This document shows positions 36,542 to 48,054 of a stretch of DNA of 64,000 bases, piece after piece (position 1 is the stretch's first letter; each line of letters starts with the position of its first letter). Location of the stretch: contig JADFUC010000649.1 of assembly GCA_019722365.1 (NCBI GenBank), positions 62,001 to 126,000 on the forward strand. The letters are read 5' to 3'. The position numbers were made by a program, and so were the translations under genes. The notes under the pieces are model-generated. The model worked only from the letters and a program-made list of their open reading frames with translations. It searched no databases and had not been told where the DNA came from. The stretch is from Lithospermum erythrorhizon (Eukaryota > Streptophyta > Magnoliopsida > Boraginales > Boraginaceae).

Positions 36542-39166
36542 CATCACTTCATACCACCAAGAAAAAGTACAAATTGCAAGAGTTTGGTAACACCAATCTT
36601 ACCCTTTGGACGACATTTTACAACATCCCACTTGCCCTCGACGACATTTATAATTCCTTTATCCGCAATCTCTAGTCACAAGCTAACTATAAGAAGCTCG
36701 TTGTCAGTGAAACACCTATCTAATTTCTTTTACTCGAAATGAACCGACTAAAAATTATGAACATGCCCCATAAACCAATCAGCCCCAAACTCATCGGTGC
36801 CTAAGATCTCCTTCTTTTGTATATCATGATGGATAAATCCCTTATAATATATCAACATCCACCGTTATACTCACTTTGTTACCTAACATATGTCACATGA
36901 TCCACGCTAAGCGCACGCTTGACATAGTCAAAGCACGAGTTTACATAACAAAGATAGTTATATACGCAGTCTAGGAATCGTTAAACTTAACAGCTTGTAA
37001 GCAAAATTATGTGACACGTATATACATATCTTCTATGATTTTGCGCTGTCAATCCAAATTCCTCAGCTTATGCAAACCGGCAGCCCATAAGTAAGATTGA
37101 TTAGACTTACAAGCTCTCATGATCCAATAAAAATCGACCATCAATCACTCACTATGTTGATCATCAAATGCTAGTTGCCCCAAAACCATCAGCATCTGAC
37201 CAGGAAAAATGGTTATCTCATGTTTCTAGACTTGAAAAGTTTCTCTGTCAACGCTTACAGGTTGCCTCTCTAGAAATTATAGACTTGCCTTGGGATTTAT
37301 TATTTCAACCAACTGTGAAATAATAAATGACTATATGAATGAATTACACATTCATATAATGTAGTTAACAATTAGATTGTAAACAAGAATTACTTTGTTC
37401 AATCAATTGCTTAACTTATTCTAGAAAGTAAATGAATTAGCTCCCACTGAACCTTACATCGCTCGCCTTCTTCTTCGATATCATGAAATCAAACCTCGAT
37501 GCACTACGTAAGATTATATCAACTCGAGATGTCAAGTCCACGTGATCTTTAAACTTGTACGAATCTCTTAGGTCCTTTAGACACGCAAAAACCGAAGCGT
37601 AATGATTACAATAACTTCCTTAACCAAAAGCCGTTTATAAGTAGTCTTTACATCCATCCGTTCCGGCCAACCATGGAATCGATGTATTAAGATTTTATGG
37701 CAAGCTAGCCATGACAAAGTTATAACGCAGTAGTTTACAACATTAACTAAAAAGGCCAAACACATCTATCTCGTTAAATGTATACTTCTTTTAATAACAT
37801 TACCAATAATATAAATTGACTGCTCAAGTTGTAATATTGAGTTCAAGCTTCTTTAGTTTACTCTACGAGTATACTAGGCTCAGCCTCATTAATGAATTAT
37901 CGGCTAATAAGGTTCCACATGTGGATGGGATTGCCCATCCATTAATTATTCTCACATTCAGTTCCAAGCGAACATCAACAATTGATCTATTTCCTGTAAC
38001 TATAATTATCTCTATTATCTTAAAGTTACTACAAAGCGTATTCCGAATCCGCGTGAATACCTTTAGTAAAATCCTGCCAATTCTATTATTATTATTGAAT
38101 CGCGATATGTCAGCGGTCGCGACAGCATAACACATGATCCTCGATAATGGGCATACGACGAGCCATATTACTACGTATTAAATTCCAACCACTCTCAATC
38201 ATGTGAGGTCCTTACTTGTGGGAATGCACTTAATAAGAGTTGTCTTCCCAATAGGAGAATCTGTCTATCATAGAATTTTAATCTACCATGAATTTTATTC
38301 CTTTCAAGTTTCATGACTCATTATAGCTTGACATAAAAATATCATCTAAGCTAAAATTTCGTGACTAATATAGCATATGTCACATATATGCAATTGGACT
38401 TACAGATGTACAATAATCAATTACTATTATACCTTTCAAGGTTGTAATAGAATTCCTTTAGTACTCAATGTACAAGACATTATGTGCAGTTGTGCTCCCA
38501 CTAACCTTTAAGGAACTCAAGGTTCACCTTCACTTGAATTTCGATTTTAGTCAAAATATCAAGATGAGGATTTTAACTCCATTATAATCAGATCTCAAGT
38601 TTGTAACTTGCATACCGACAAAGATAATTCCATTTCCTTTATTCTCGTTGAGATGAAAACTTCCAATAACAATGTCAAGTATCATCATCACCGATTATTA
38701 CTTAGGAACATTCTCTTTGGATTACCTAAACACACATGTTACAACACGTGGGTAATAAGGAAAATTTTGAAATAGATATATGCATAGTCAACCAATGAAT
38801 AAGTTCAACTTGGTCCAAACCAAATGTTTGATTAAACATTCATTTATGACTATATGTTTATTTAATGGAAATACATTTCTTACTTCCACTCTTTATACTT
38901 CATAATGAAGATATAAACATACAATAAATTGTAATTCTATAGTAGATGGAAATAAATACCGGTTGCCTTCCAGTTATGCACATGATGACATAGTCTCAAC
39001 ATTAGACCTCGTGTTAAATTATGTCTACTTCAGTGACATAATATTAACTTGTCCATTTGAGACGTTTCAAACATTGTTTGTCAAACATAACTCTTGAGTT
39101 GTCTCAAAGTTGAGTATGAATAAATTTAATTTAAAGGTAGGTGCAACAACTTTTGATATGTGAATT

Positions 39167-39352
39167 TATTCCATTCATTGTGTTTTAATTACACTGAACA
39201 CAATTCTTACTTGTATCACTCAACTAGTGACACATCTAAGGTAGAATGAAAATTACTTTGGTATACAAAATTGAAAGACATCATCCATTGTGTTTTAATT
39301 TCATTAAACATAATTTCTTACTTATGTATCTTATCAAGTACACTTTTAAGAT
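39167..39352. repeat. Diverged tandem duplication, ~112 bp period
   Basis: CATTGTGTTTTAATTACACT (39177) recurs as CATTGTGTTTTAATTTCATT (39288), each followed by AACA-AATT-CTTACTT and TAT-T-ATCAA. It lies inside the reverse Cop-II element. Confidence 0.75.
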
Positions 39353-42300
39353 CAGAATGATGTCTCATTCCTCGGATAGTACATTACTCATGTTGATGAC
39401 ACTTAATTCAGAACTTGATAGCATTTATATAGTCCTTCCCATACTCTTATCAATTCTAATGTATCATTCATTGACTTATATATTCAATCAATTTCTATAT
39501 GAACATACAAACTAGACCAAGATTAACGTACCTCCCACTAAGTCTAGTAGGAGTTGACTTAGTTCATCTTGCAAGATTAAACTCAAGTCTTGTTAAAGTC
39601 ATTTGCCACAAGTATCACTCAACTGTTTGTTATTCAAAATATCATGTCTTTCATAAGAAATACAAAAGTTCAAAGAAAATGGGGCTTGAAGTTTCAACCA
39701 TTTATGGATGATTTAAACTGCAGGCTCTTATAATATAGTCACCTATCATTACATAAGAGTTCACTATCTTTCTTTCTGCATCTGGCCACTGCATTTCTGG
39801 CTTCCTCAGAATCATGATCAAAATCAAGTGAGTCAAAACAAAGGTTCGGCACACCGCGCTTAGCTTACAATTTACATTGTGATTGGAGAACAAATCATTT
39901 GAGGCATGAGGTCATCAAACCTCCTCTTTCTATTTCTTAAGTGTTATTAAATATCCTTCTTTCCGTGTCTAACGTTTCAGTCAATGGAAATTAATAATTA
40001 ACTTCAAATCATAGTTCTTTGTGCACTCAAATTCATGTAGATGCGAACTAAATAGAAAAATATCGCTTTGTCCTGGTTATACAAAACCACAAACTTATAC
40101 TTCATCATAATCATGAACAAAGTTCATCTTGTTGATGAAACTAGAATTAATGACATGTCTCAAATGTAGATACAATAACATTCAAGATCATCCAACATTT
40201 TTCTCAATTGGAGTTATAAAAAGATATTAAACTATTCATTGGAATGCTTCAGACAGGTGGCTAAGGAGAGCAATATAACATATTAGTCTTCAGAGACCAT
40301 CACCTTTAGTTTGAGATCAAAGTTAATTACATGTCAATCACGCCATGTGACGCCGTCACTGGAACCTAAGTTCATGTAACGTGGGTTCATGATCAAACCA
40401 AGTATCGCGTGAATGCGGGTACTTGTTTCTCGCTCTTTATTAGCACATAAACTTATCTTCAATGGCTTATGAAAAAAAATGAGTTTAGCATTTATAACAC
40501 ACTATGTTACCATAAGTTTATGAATTCTCCTTAACTTGTTTTATTTCACATAATAAATTTATGTTTTAATTTGCCAATTAACGAATAAATAGGTAAATTC
40601 AAATAATCATAAAAAGGAAATATGCAATCATGAAAGTTTTACTAGCTAACATATTACAAATAAATTATGTATTATGCACTATCAAATGTACAAGGTATCC
40701 AAGATCCGCTGTGGTTGGAATCCAAACGGCAACATCAGATACTTAATCCCAAAGACAATGGTAGATTAATCAATCAATTGTGTACGACGCATACAACTCT
40801 TGGGTCACTAACACTCCTAACAGGGCTACCCGACAATGTATCACCGAGCCCACAATGTTAAGTGGAATCATCACAGATTCATTGTTTTCACACAGTTATA
40901 TACCAAGTAATTTGTAGTCTGATAAGCTGCACACTAAAAATAAGATAAATAATACATTTAGGAGATATAAGATATGATCCTAAAATAAAATAGACCTATT
41001 ACAACACTTTACGAAGTGTAACACTAACATAGACCCTATTTTAAAGATTTCAAAATGGAGTCTTGTATTTTCAACTTCTTGAAACTTCCTATGTTTTGCC
41101 AAATATCGTCTTAGTTGAGCTCCATTTTCAATGCTCAATAGTACATTTAATTACTAACCCAACGAAAACAACATTTAGGTCATGTGTAAATAAAAATAAA
41201 TAAATAGAATAAATACAACTCGCCAGAAAGTCGCTATAACGAATAAATGTTCAGATAATCGTATTTAAACAAAATACAAACAAGGTCATATCAATATAGC
41301 CCTTCATTCCCATTACAGTGTATATTTTAATAATTAAATTCATAAAATATGCATTCAATTAATATATTAAATGGTGCGGAATAAACACTACAAGTCAAAT
41401 ACATCATCACCACATATGTGAATGCAATAAGAATACAATAAATATGCAATCAATACACAATAAACGTACACTTATTACGCAATAAACATAACTTAATATG
41501 AAATAAGTACGCAATTAATACTAATCATGATGCTGATACAATTAGCCTCAATCAAATTCAATTAACATATGAGTGCAGATTGACAATCATATAAATATCA
41601 CTTTGATTTTGGTAATCCAAATCAAATCACATAAAAATATAATAAATGTGATTGAATTCTAAAATTCAAATTGAATCGATAATTATATATATTTCATGAT
41701 ATATATTATAAGCTGATATAGTTAATACATTTATCCTTTAAATAAATAAATATATAAAAAGGATAAATAATGGCGGATTATTGAATTCAAATACTATCAT
41801 CAAATTGATAATTACGCTTGTCATAATAATAAAAATGATAAATAATTCACCAAAAATCGAAAATCAAAATTTAAAAAATCAATTTTTTAGGGTTTCATAG
41901 CCTCAAATTAGCTAAAAAGAACACTACTAACGGATCGCCTCTGCCTCCGCCATGAGACGCCACGCGCCTTCCAGAGACGCTGGGTTTAACGGTGCGGTTG
42001 GCCCGGGATGGCCACTGCCGCTACGGCCGCCACAAGGCGCTGCAGGTCGACGGCGATGATTAATTTCCCGCTTTTATGCTTTAATTCAACTTTTTGTAAA
42101 ATCGGTTTGAAGGCTTTAAACTAATTCAAAAATTCTGAAATTCAACACATACATTTCTCCCAATTTTCTTTGAACTGCTTAATTGGAATTTTGAAACATT
42201 TTCCAATAATTAATTATCCAATTAATGCTTGATAGATCAAAAAATTATTTTGGGATATTTGTTGGCCCAAAAAATTATGAAAATTTTTTGACATTGTTCT

Positions 42301-42719
42301 TGTATCATATGGTTCAAAAAATGTGAGGATTTTAGGAATACTTTAATCAGCTTCAAAACCTATTAAAACATTTAGATTTTCAATCGAAAACATGTTTTAA
42401 AAAACCCTTTCTAATTCATGAAACACAAATCTAATATCAAAATCAAATTTATGATGAAGTTAAAAAAATATAATAATAATATATAAACATGGATCAATTT
42501 TTATAACATATATTCATGGTCAAGATTATATGTAAATCGTAAAAATGATTTCAAAAAATGTTATTCAACAAATTTTATATTAATGTAATTGAAAATATAC
42601 AAACTTTGAACATGTCACGATGTAATCATGGAACAAGATAAAAAAATTGTTCATAAACATGAACAAAAAGCATATAGGATCATTCAAAATGTATATATAA
42701 TCAAATATGAAAACATATA

Positions 42720-43577
42720 TATACATATATATAGATCCGTGACTTGCTAAACGTATTGTTCTAAACCAAAAATTCTTTCTGCACGGCTCCTTTGAATTTC
42801 AATTTAGCACCTTCACTGGCTCTGCATGCCTCAGTTGGTCCACACTAAGAGGGGTCAATCCAACGCATTGAGCTCTGCAAGAACGCCGGTAGGATCCGAT
42901 GTCGGGAAATCCGCACAAGAATTACAATTCTTGCCTTGAAATATTTCGGCCACCTCAAAGGGGAGGGAGGCCGAAAATCAAGAGGAGGGGCTTACTCAAA
43001 ATAATTCCACTTAAATATGGTCTTATTATTTGACCTAAAGCCCAACCGAATAGTTAATGAGCCGGCTCGTTTAATTTAATTAAACCGTTAAGTAAATTAA
43101 ACACCAACAAGTTGTTATTAGTAATGTTATAAATGAGCTCAACTAACTATTGAATTAATTCAATTGACTAATTAATTAATTCGGTTTATCCAATTTATAT
43201 TTTACATTATCAATGTAAAATTCCGATTGAGAATATTCGTTGATTACAATCAACTCTCAATTTAGCAAGCATTGTTTAATTTCATTCATGAAATATAATT
43301 CAACATCATTGCATGCTATAGACTTTCATGTCAGATAATAGCTGTCAGATAATAATATAATTGACCATTATTATGGTAATGATTATGCAATGGATCTCGC
43401 ACCGGCATAATCTCGGTATTATCAGCTTATGAACCTTGACTCAGTAATTACTATAACTACTATTATCAATCAGCTTAGTTTGAGTAATCTTAATATTTAG
43501 CTAAAACTAGTAAATGAATTTACAACAATTGCTTCAATGTAAGCATAATTAAAGGAATCAATATACCGATTCCAACA
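42720..43577 (-). repeat. 5' LTR of the reverse Cop-II element
   Basis: Read on the minus strand, TGTTGGAATCGGTATATTGA opens the LTR. It is collinear with the forward Cop-II LTR at 23339-24199 as far as CTTAGTGTGGACCAACTGAG and the following GCATGC-GAG block. The end near 42720 is approximate. Its start abuts LTR-B of Cop-I directly. Confidence 0.72.
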
Positions 43578-43578
43578 A

Positions 43579-44424
43579 TATATGCCTGCTGAATAATTAG
43601 ATTGTACAACCGATTATTACATTTTAATAACAATAATTATAAGTTTCGATATATGTCTGATTGTTGGGACAATTTATATATTAGGCAACTCGATTGACTT
43701 TAGGGTTATGATGGCTTACTAGAGTCCTATTTAATCTATATATATTAATATGATGTTCGTTAAACATAAGTTAATATATCGCTTAATTTCGATCGAGCCT
43801 AAGAGGTCACACAACAAATCTAAATCGAACTATAATTTTAATTATAACCTCCGGGACATACCTGTGAGGAAATGTTGGGGTAAATTCTAATTGTTGGAAT
43901 TCCACCCCATGCGCCTGCGGATCGAGGAGAAAGAGGGAGAAGGTTCTGGAACCTTCCCTCCTATTTTTGTAGAAGTTGATCCTGTGATTTCTGAAAGTTC
44001 CCATCCTCCCTAAGTGGATGTACATTCTAGAACAGTCCACCACCCCTATATATAGGCCATCTTTTGTATATAAATATTTGTCATTCATTATTGGCTTTTG
44101 TGAAAAGAAAAAGGCAAAACTCTTTCTCCCTCTTTTCTAGTTAGTCGACTAGTAGATGAGAAAAATCTCATTGGATTTTTCTGCCCAACCTCGTCTAGAG
44201 TTTAATATTTTAAAGGAGTTCTACTAAAGTTCTCACTTGAGCAGTTCATTCATGCTATGTCAGTAGACTATTCTTAGAGACACCTTAATGATTGTTCAGT
44301 CTCTCAAACATATTTCATGGGATGATCCCTGAAGAAAGGTACACACTCTTATGTTATTGTTTTAATTATATTAGAAGAATCCTGTTACAATTTTCATAAT
44401 TTATTTAATCCGCAAAATCTAACA
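43579..44424 (+). repeat. LTR-B, 3' LTR of Cop-I
   Basis: Collinear with LTR-A from AATTAGATTGTACAACCGAT to the terminal AATCTAACA. The first ~35 bases corresponding to TGTTGGAAATATG... are missing at the junction with the Cop-II LTR. The TATA box is at 44047-44056. It is flanked on the right by GGAG, as LTR-A is on the left. Confidence 0.82.
43939..43956 (+). promoter_or_regulatory. Four-unit heat-shock element in LTR-B
   Basis: GAA-GG-TTC-TG-GAA-CC-TTC is a perfect four-unit array, one unit longer than its counterpart in LTR-A. Confidence 0.75.
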
Positions 44425-45170
44425 GGAGTCATTTTCATAGAAACACTATTCATATCGAAACTTCAATTTATGGTTAAAATCCAAACATTTAAATTCAGTT
44501 CAGCATATATTTGTGTGTGCTACTCTTTTTCAAGAACTATAACGTAAGATTCAATTAGAGCAAAGAAGTATTGTGAATCACCCCCAGGAAGGCCCTATTT
44601 TAAAGCACATCTCATCGCCGAAATCAAGCCAGAATGCCTGTCAAGCATATTATCTGCCTTTTCATGAGCCCTACGTAAAAGTCCAAAGCACAACAAGCCT
44701 TACCCATCATCAAAGCAAACTCGTGCACATAAAGGAAAAGAGAGTCTTAAGCAAAGAAGACGAGTGAGGAAGGCGATTACGGGTCCCGGTGGTTCTCTTT
44801 GTCAGAAAAAAGGCCGCCTTCTCATCCAACTAATAGCAATCCTCTTCGGGAATCGATCTATGGACTCGACTAAGGCATAAATGCACAAGAAAGAGCATCA
44901 TGCCTCCCACTTATTAGCAGAGGCCTCTCTCCCTATTTTCCTTTAACACTCTTTGGCAAGACTACACCGAATCTAACTCCCCTATTTCCCTGCTTGGGAA
45001 TACAAAGACATTCCTATTTGATTTTAGTGAAAATGTTGCACGCCCGGCGATATCTACATCTCCGGATCAAGCATTAAAGTCCTAGGACACAAATTAGGTG
45101 TTTTGTAAATTTTGTTGCACATCTTACATGTCAGATCTTCAAGATAAATCACAATACCCCTAGATTCAAC
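44425..45170 (+). repeat. Gypsy LTR fragment with primer-binding-site-like end
   Basis: The segment ends ATTCAACATTGGTGCCCCC (about 45168-45186), which looks like the 3' end of a gypsy LTR (…CAACA) followed by a TGGTGCC-type primer site. The upstream DNA (44580-45160) has no copia character. No partner LTR is in the window, and its 5' limit is unknown; part may be unrelated. Confidence 0.4.
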
Positions 45171-45319
45171 ATTGGTGCCCCCAAAACATCCTCCGGTACG
45201 CTTGCGACAGCTTCACATATTCGTAATCAACACGGGCGTCCGTGAGTTCTACCATAAGAGACAGCAAAAAGGCTCCTAAACTAAAACTCTAGACTAGATT
45301 CAACACTAATCTGCAAAGG

Positions 45320-45501
45320 CACTGAGAAGCCAAGTCATCAGGGAGGAAGCTACAAAGGCACCAAGACTTAAAAACCTCTACAACAAATCAAGTCAAGCCA
45401 AATCACATCGAAGTCATTGGGAGGAAGTTGCAAAGGAACATAGACTTGTAAACCTCGACCAAGTCGAATCAAACTCAAGTCATTAGGGAAACAGTTCAGA
45501 A
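45320..45501 (+). repeat. ~66-79 bp tandem repeat split by a solo LTR
   Basis: Units begin AAGTCATCAGGGAGGAAGCT (45333), AAGTCATTGGGAGGAAGTTG (45412) and AAGTCATTAGGGAAACAG (45478). The third unit is cut by LTR-C and continues at 46440 (CGAAGGCACC, matching AAAGGCACC in the first unit), with a further TCATTAGAGGAAGCTACGG at about 46481. Confidence 0.8.
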
Positions 45502-46439
45502 TGTTGGAAATATGAGACGTTAGATCTCATAAATATCTGCTCGTTGAACAATTAGATTGTACAACCGGTTATTACATTTAAATCATCATAATACTATATA
45601 TGTTAATTGTCGACAATTAATATATTAGGTAAATTTGATGACCTTAAGGAAGGATTATTGCTATGGTCCGCCTATAATCTATATTAATATGATGTTCGCT
45701 TAAACATAAATTAATATATTGCTACCTCCGACGAGCCTAAAAGATCACACACAAACAACGAAACTAACTATAATTTAATTATAACTGTGTTTTAAAAATA
45801 TAACTCCGTATGAGAATATTGGGTAAATTGGGAAATCACCCATGTTCAAATAGGATAAAGTGAAGAGTCTCCAAAATGTCTCTTCAACATAAGATGTCTT
45901 CATTTTAGGGATAAGAAGTGGGAAGGGTTCTGAACATTCATCATATTCAACAAGCAGAAAAGGGAGAAATTTTGTGCCTTGAAATTTAATCTTCAAGAAT
46001 GTTCTTTCTTACAAATGTGGAAGAGTTTCACCATAACTTGAATGCCTAAAAGTAGACATTCGATGCCTATATAAAGGTCATGATTTGCATGAAACTTAAT
46101 TACACCAATTCTTCCAACCTTTGAAATGAGAATTCTCTCTCTCTTTCTTCCCCTCCTTAGTCGACAGTAGCGGAAGAAAACCCTTTGGGTTTTTCCTCAA
46201 ACCTCGTCTACGCTTAATATTTTGTGCATCTCTAGTAAAGTGCCCACTTAGGGTTCAAGTATATACTGTGTGGACTATTCTTAAAGACACCCACGTTGAT
46301 TTGGTTCTGTAGTCTCTAAATTTATTCCGCTACAAACTCAAGAAATGTACACACTCAGATATTATTGTTTTTATATTATCTCGTGAGAATCCTGGTTTCA
46401 GACATTATAAATGCTATTTTAATCCCGAAAACTCCAACA
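45502..46439 (+). repeat. LTR-C, solo LTR of the Cop-I family (938 bp)
   Basis: It starts TGTTGGAAATATGAGACG and ends CTCCAACA, giving perfect 6-base inverted ends. Flanks are CAGAA on the left and CCGAA on the right, a 5-bp target-site duplication with one mismatch. No internal region is attached, so it is a solo LTR left by recombination. It is more diverged from LTR-A/B than they are from each other. TATA-like TATATAAAGG lies at 46068-46077. Confidence 0.85.
45992..46004 (+). promoter_or_regulatory. Perfect three-unit heat-shock element in LTR-C
   Basis: TTC-AA-GAA-TG-TTC, about 65 bases upstream of the TATA box. It sits where LTR-A has TTC-TA-GAA-TG-TTC, so this site is conserved in a distant copy of the family. 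Confidence 0.72.
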
Positions 46440-46524
46440 CCGAAGGCACCCTTTATCAAGTCCCTCATAACTAAATCAAGTCATTAGAGGAAGCTACGGT
46501 TGTAGACAGAGTTGCAAATCATCA

Positions 46525-47427
46525 CACCAAGCCAAACTGGCAAAAGTCTAAGTCGCCTAATAACATACTAGGTGACGTGATTAATAGAGGTAACAAAGAG
46601 TACTATTCAATCCCCCCATCCGCTTTAAATTGAATCTATTTTTAGAGGCATTGAGAGTGTTGATTTATTAATTTTGATATATATTAAGTAGGGGTATGCA
46701 TAATAAAGTCTTATGCAAGTATGTTCTCAATATAAATATAAATACTAAAATTATATAAAAACTTGTATAAAGGAAATTATATAATGTCTTTTTGTTTGTG
46801 CTCAATAAGTAAATCATTGATATAACAATAAATTTTTAAAATTTATCCTAATCATGTGGAGTACTTAATAATGTATGTAACATTGATACTTGTTATTTAG
46901 TGATGGTTTTGTTTTATGTTATTTTCACTTTATCACTCATTTTAATTACTATTTGTTACTACTTATTTTGAACTATATGCCGCCTCAAAATACTAATTAT
47001 ACTAGATAATTAATATTCTAGTTAGTTTGCATATTTAAGAAGTTAAGTTATGTCTACTCAAAATTAGTTAAGAAAAAAGATATTTTGACCCTTGCAAGGA
47101 GCTTAAGACACTTGTTATTGTACTGTCGCTGTTGTTTACTTTTATTAGTTTAAATATATTAATATATCATTACATTTGAATTATTCAAGAATTTTGTATT
47201 AGTTATTAATATAATGTTCAAGAAAATGATAAATGATCCATCAACTTAACTCAAGCCAACCAATCTAAGACTCTCAAGGTTTTAGATTTATTGAATTTGT
47301 AATTTTTCAACTCGATGTATATTAGATTGGGCCTGTTGTCTCAAACTTGTTCCCTGTTTTATACACACCATACTCATTAAGTGAGTAAAGCGAAGGAAAT
47401 CGACTTAAATGTAATCTTTTTTATTTT
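46525..47427. other. AT-rich intergenic DNA
   Basis: No coding or repeat structure that I can support. Confidence 0.6.
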
Positions 47428-48054
47428 GAGAAATTAGGCAAACTAGCACCCTTTTCAACACACTTTTAAAATCTAGCACCTTTTTAAATTTCTTTGCTAC
47501 AATAGCACACCTCCTAAAAAATCTACCACTATTCTCCTTCATCTTTCTTCTTCAATTAACACCACCACCACCATACCGCCCCTACCCTACCCCATTTCCG
47601 CCACCTCACCAGAGCAACTTTTTTTATTTAAAACCCTTAACCACCACTCACCACCTCTTCAACATCACTCACCACTAACAACCCCCTCCCCCACCATCTA
47701 AGCGACCTCCGCCTCCCCACACCCCAACCCCCCCCACCTTTTCAAGCGACTCGCTTTAAATCCCACCCCTTTTTCTCTGCAATTTGAGGTCGGATTCAAA
47801 AGTGATGGCAAATGGGTGGTCCGTGGGATAAGGCGCGGGGTGTACGTATAAGCTTTTATGGGCACGGGTTTATCGGCCTGCTGTTGTTTGCTACGGTGGT
47901 TATGATTTTGAATTGAAGAAAAGATAAGGAAAGGATGCTAGTTTTTAAGAAAGCGCTGAATTTTTTCAAAGAAATATGTTATTTGGACAAAAATTTAAAT
48001 ATGGCACTCTGAAGTTAAAAAACAAGCAAAAGGGGTGCTAATTTCCAATTTCTC
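47428..48054. mobile_element. MITE with long terminal inverted repeats (627 bp)
   Basis: The left end GAGAAATTAGGCAAACTAGC pairs with the reversed right end GAGAAATTGGAAATTAGCAC. Pairing continues inward through AGCACCC-TTTT, TTCTTTG and CTTCAATT-A-ACCACC blocks for about 150 bases each side. The centre is C-rich (47560-47740), unlike the flanks. No transposase is encoded. Mutator-like or other MITE class; no clear target-site duplication was found. Confidence 0.75.

Larger units (their letters stand above)
36542..43577 (-). mobile_element. Reverse-oriented copia element Cop-II (decayed)
   Basis: On the minus strand it starts with a Cop-II LTR (43577 down to ~42720) and passes a GC-rich leader (42060-41930). 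It ends beyond AGTGGGAGCT at 37448-37439, a polypurine-like tract, with a 3' region related to that of Cop-I. The pol part (about 40600-37450) is too damaged for confident motifs; a minus-strand frame at 38135-37863 has only a vague resemblance to the RT/RNase H junction. No 3' LTR is present at its low-coordinate end, so it is truncated or was rearranged. Confidence 0.55.
29782..44424 (+). mobile_element. Ty1/copia retrotransposon Cop-I with nested reverse element
   Basis: LTR-A (29782-30653) and LTR-B (43579-44424) are close relatives in the same orientation. The four bases immediately before LTR-A and immediately after LTR-B are both GGAG, as expected for a (shortened) target-site duplication. 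After LTR-A come a primer-binding site for initiator tRNA-Met and decayed gag, integrase, reverse transcriptase and RNase H in copia order. At ~36.54 kb the forward element stops and oppositely oriented Cop-II DNA runs up to LTR-B. The reading is one Cop-I insertion, later invaded or rearranged near its 3' LTR. All genes are inactivated. Confidence 0.7.

Noticed and set aside
37863..38135. Minus-strand frame as clear copia reverse transcriptase
   Set aside because: Only a vague match to the RT/RNase H junction can be forced. It is mentioned under the Cop-II element but not called as its own gene.
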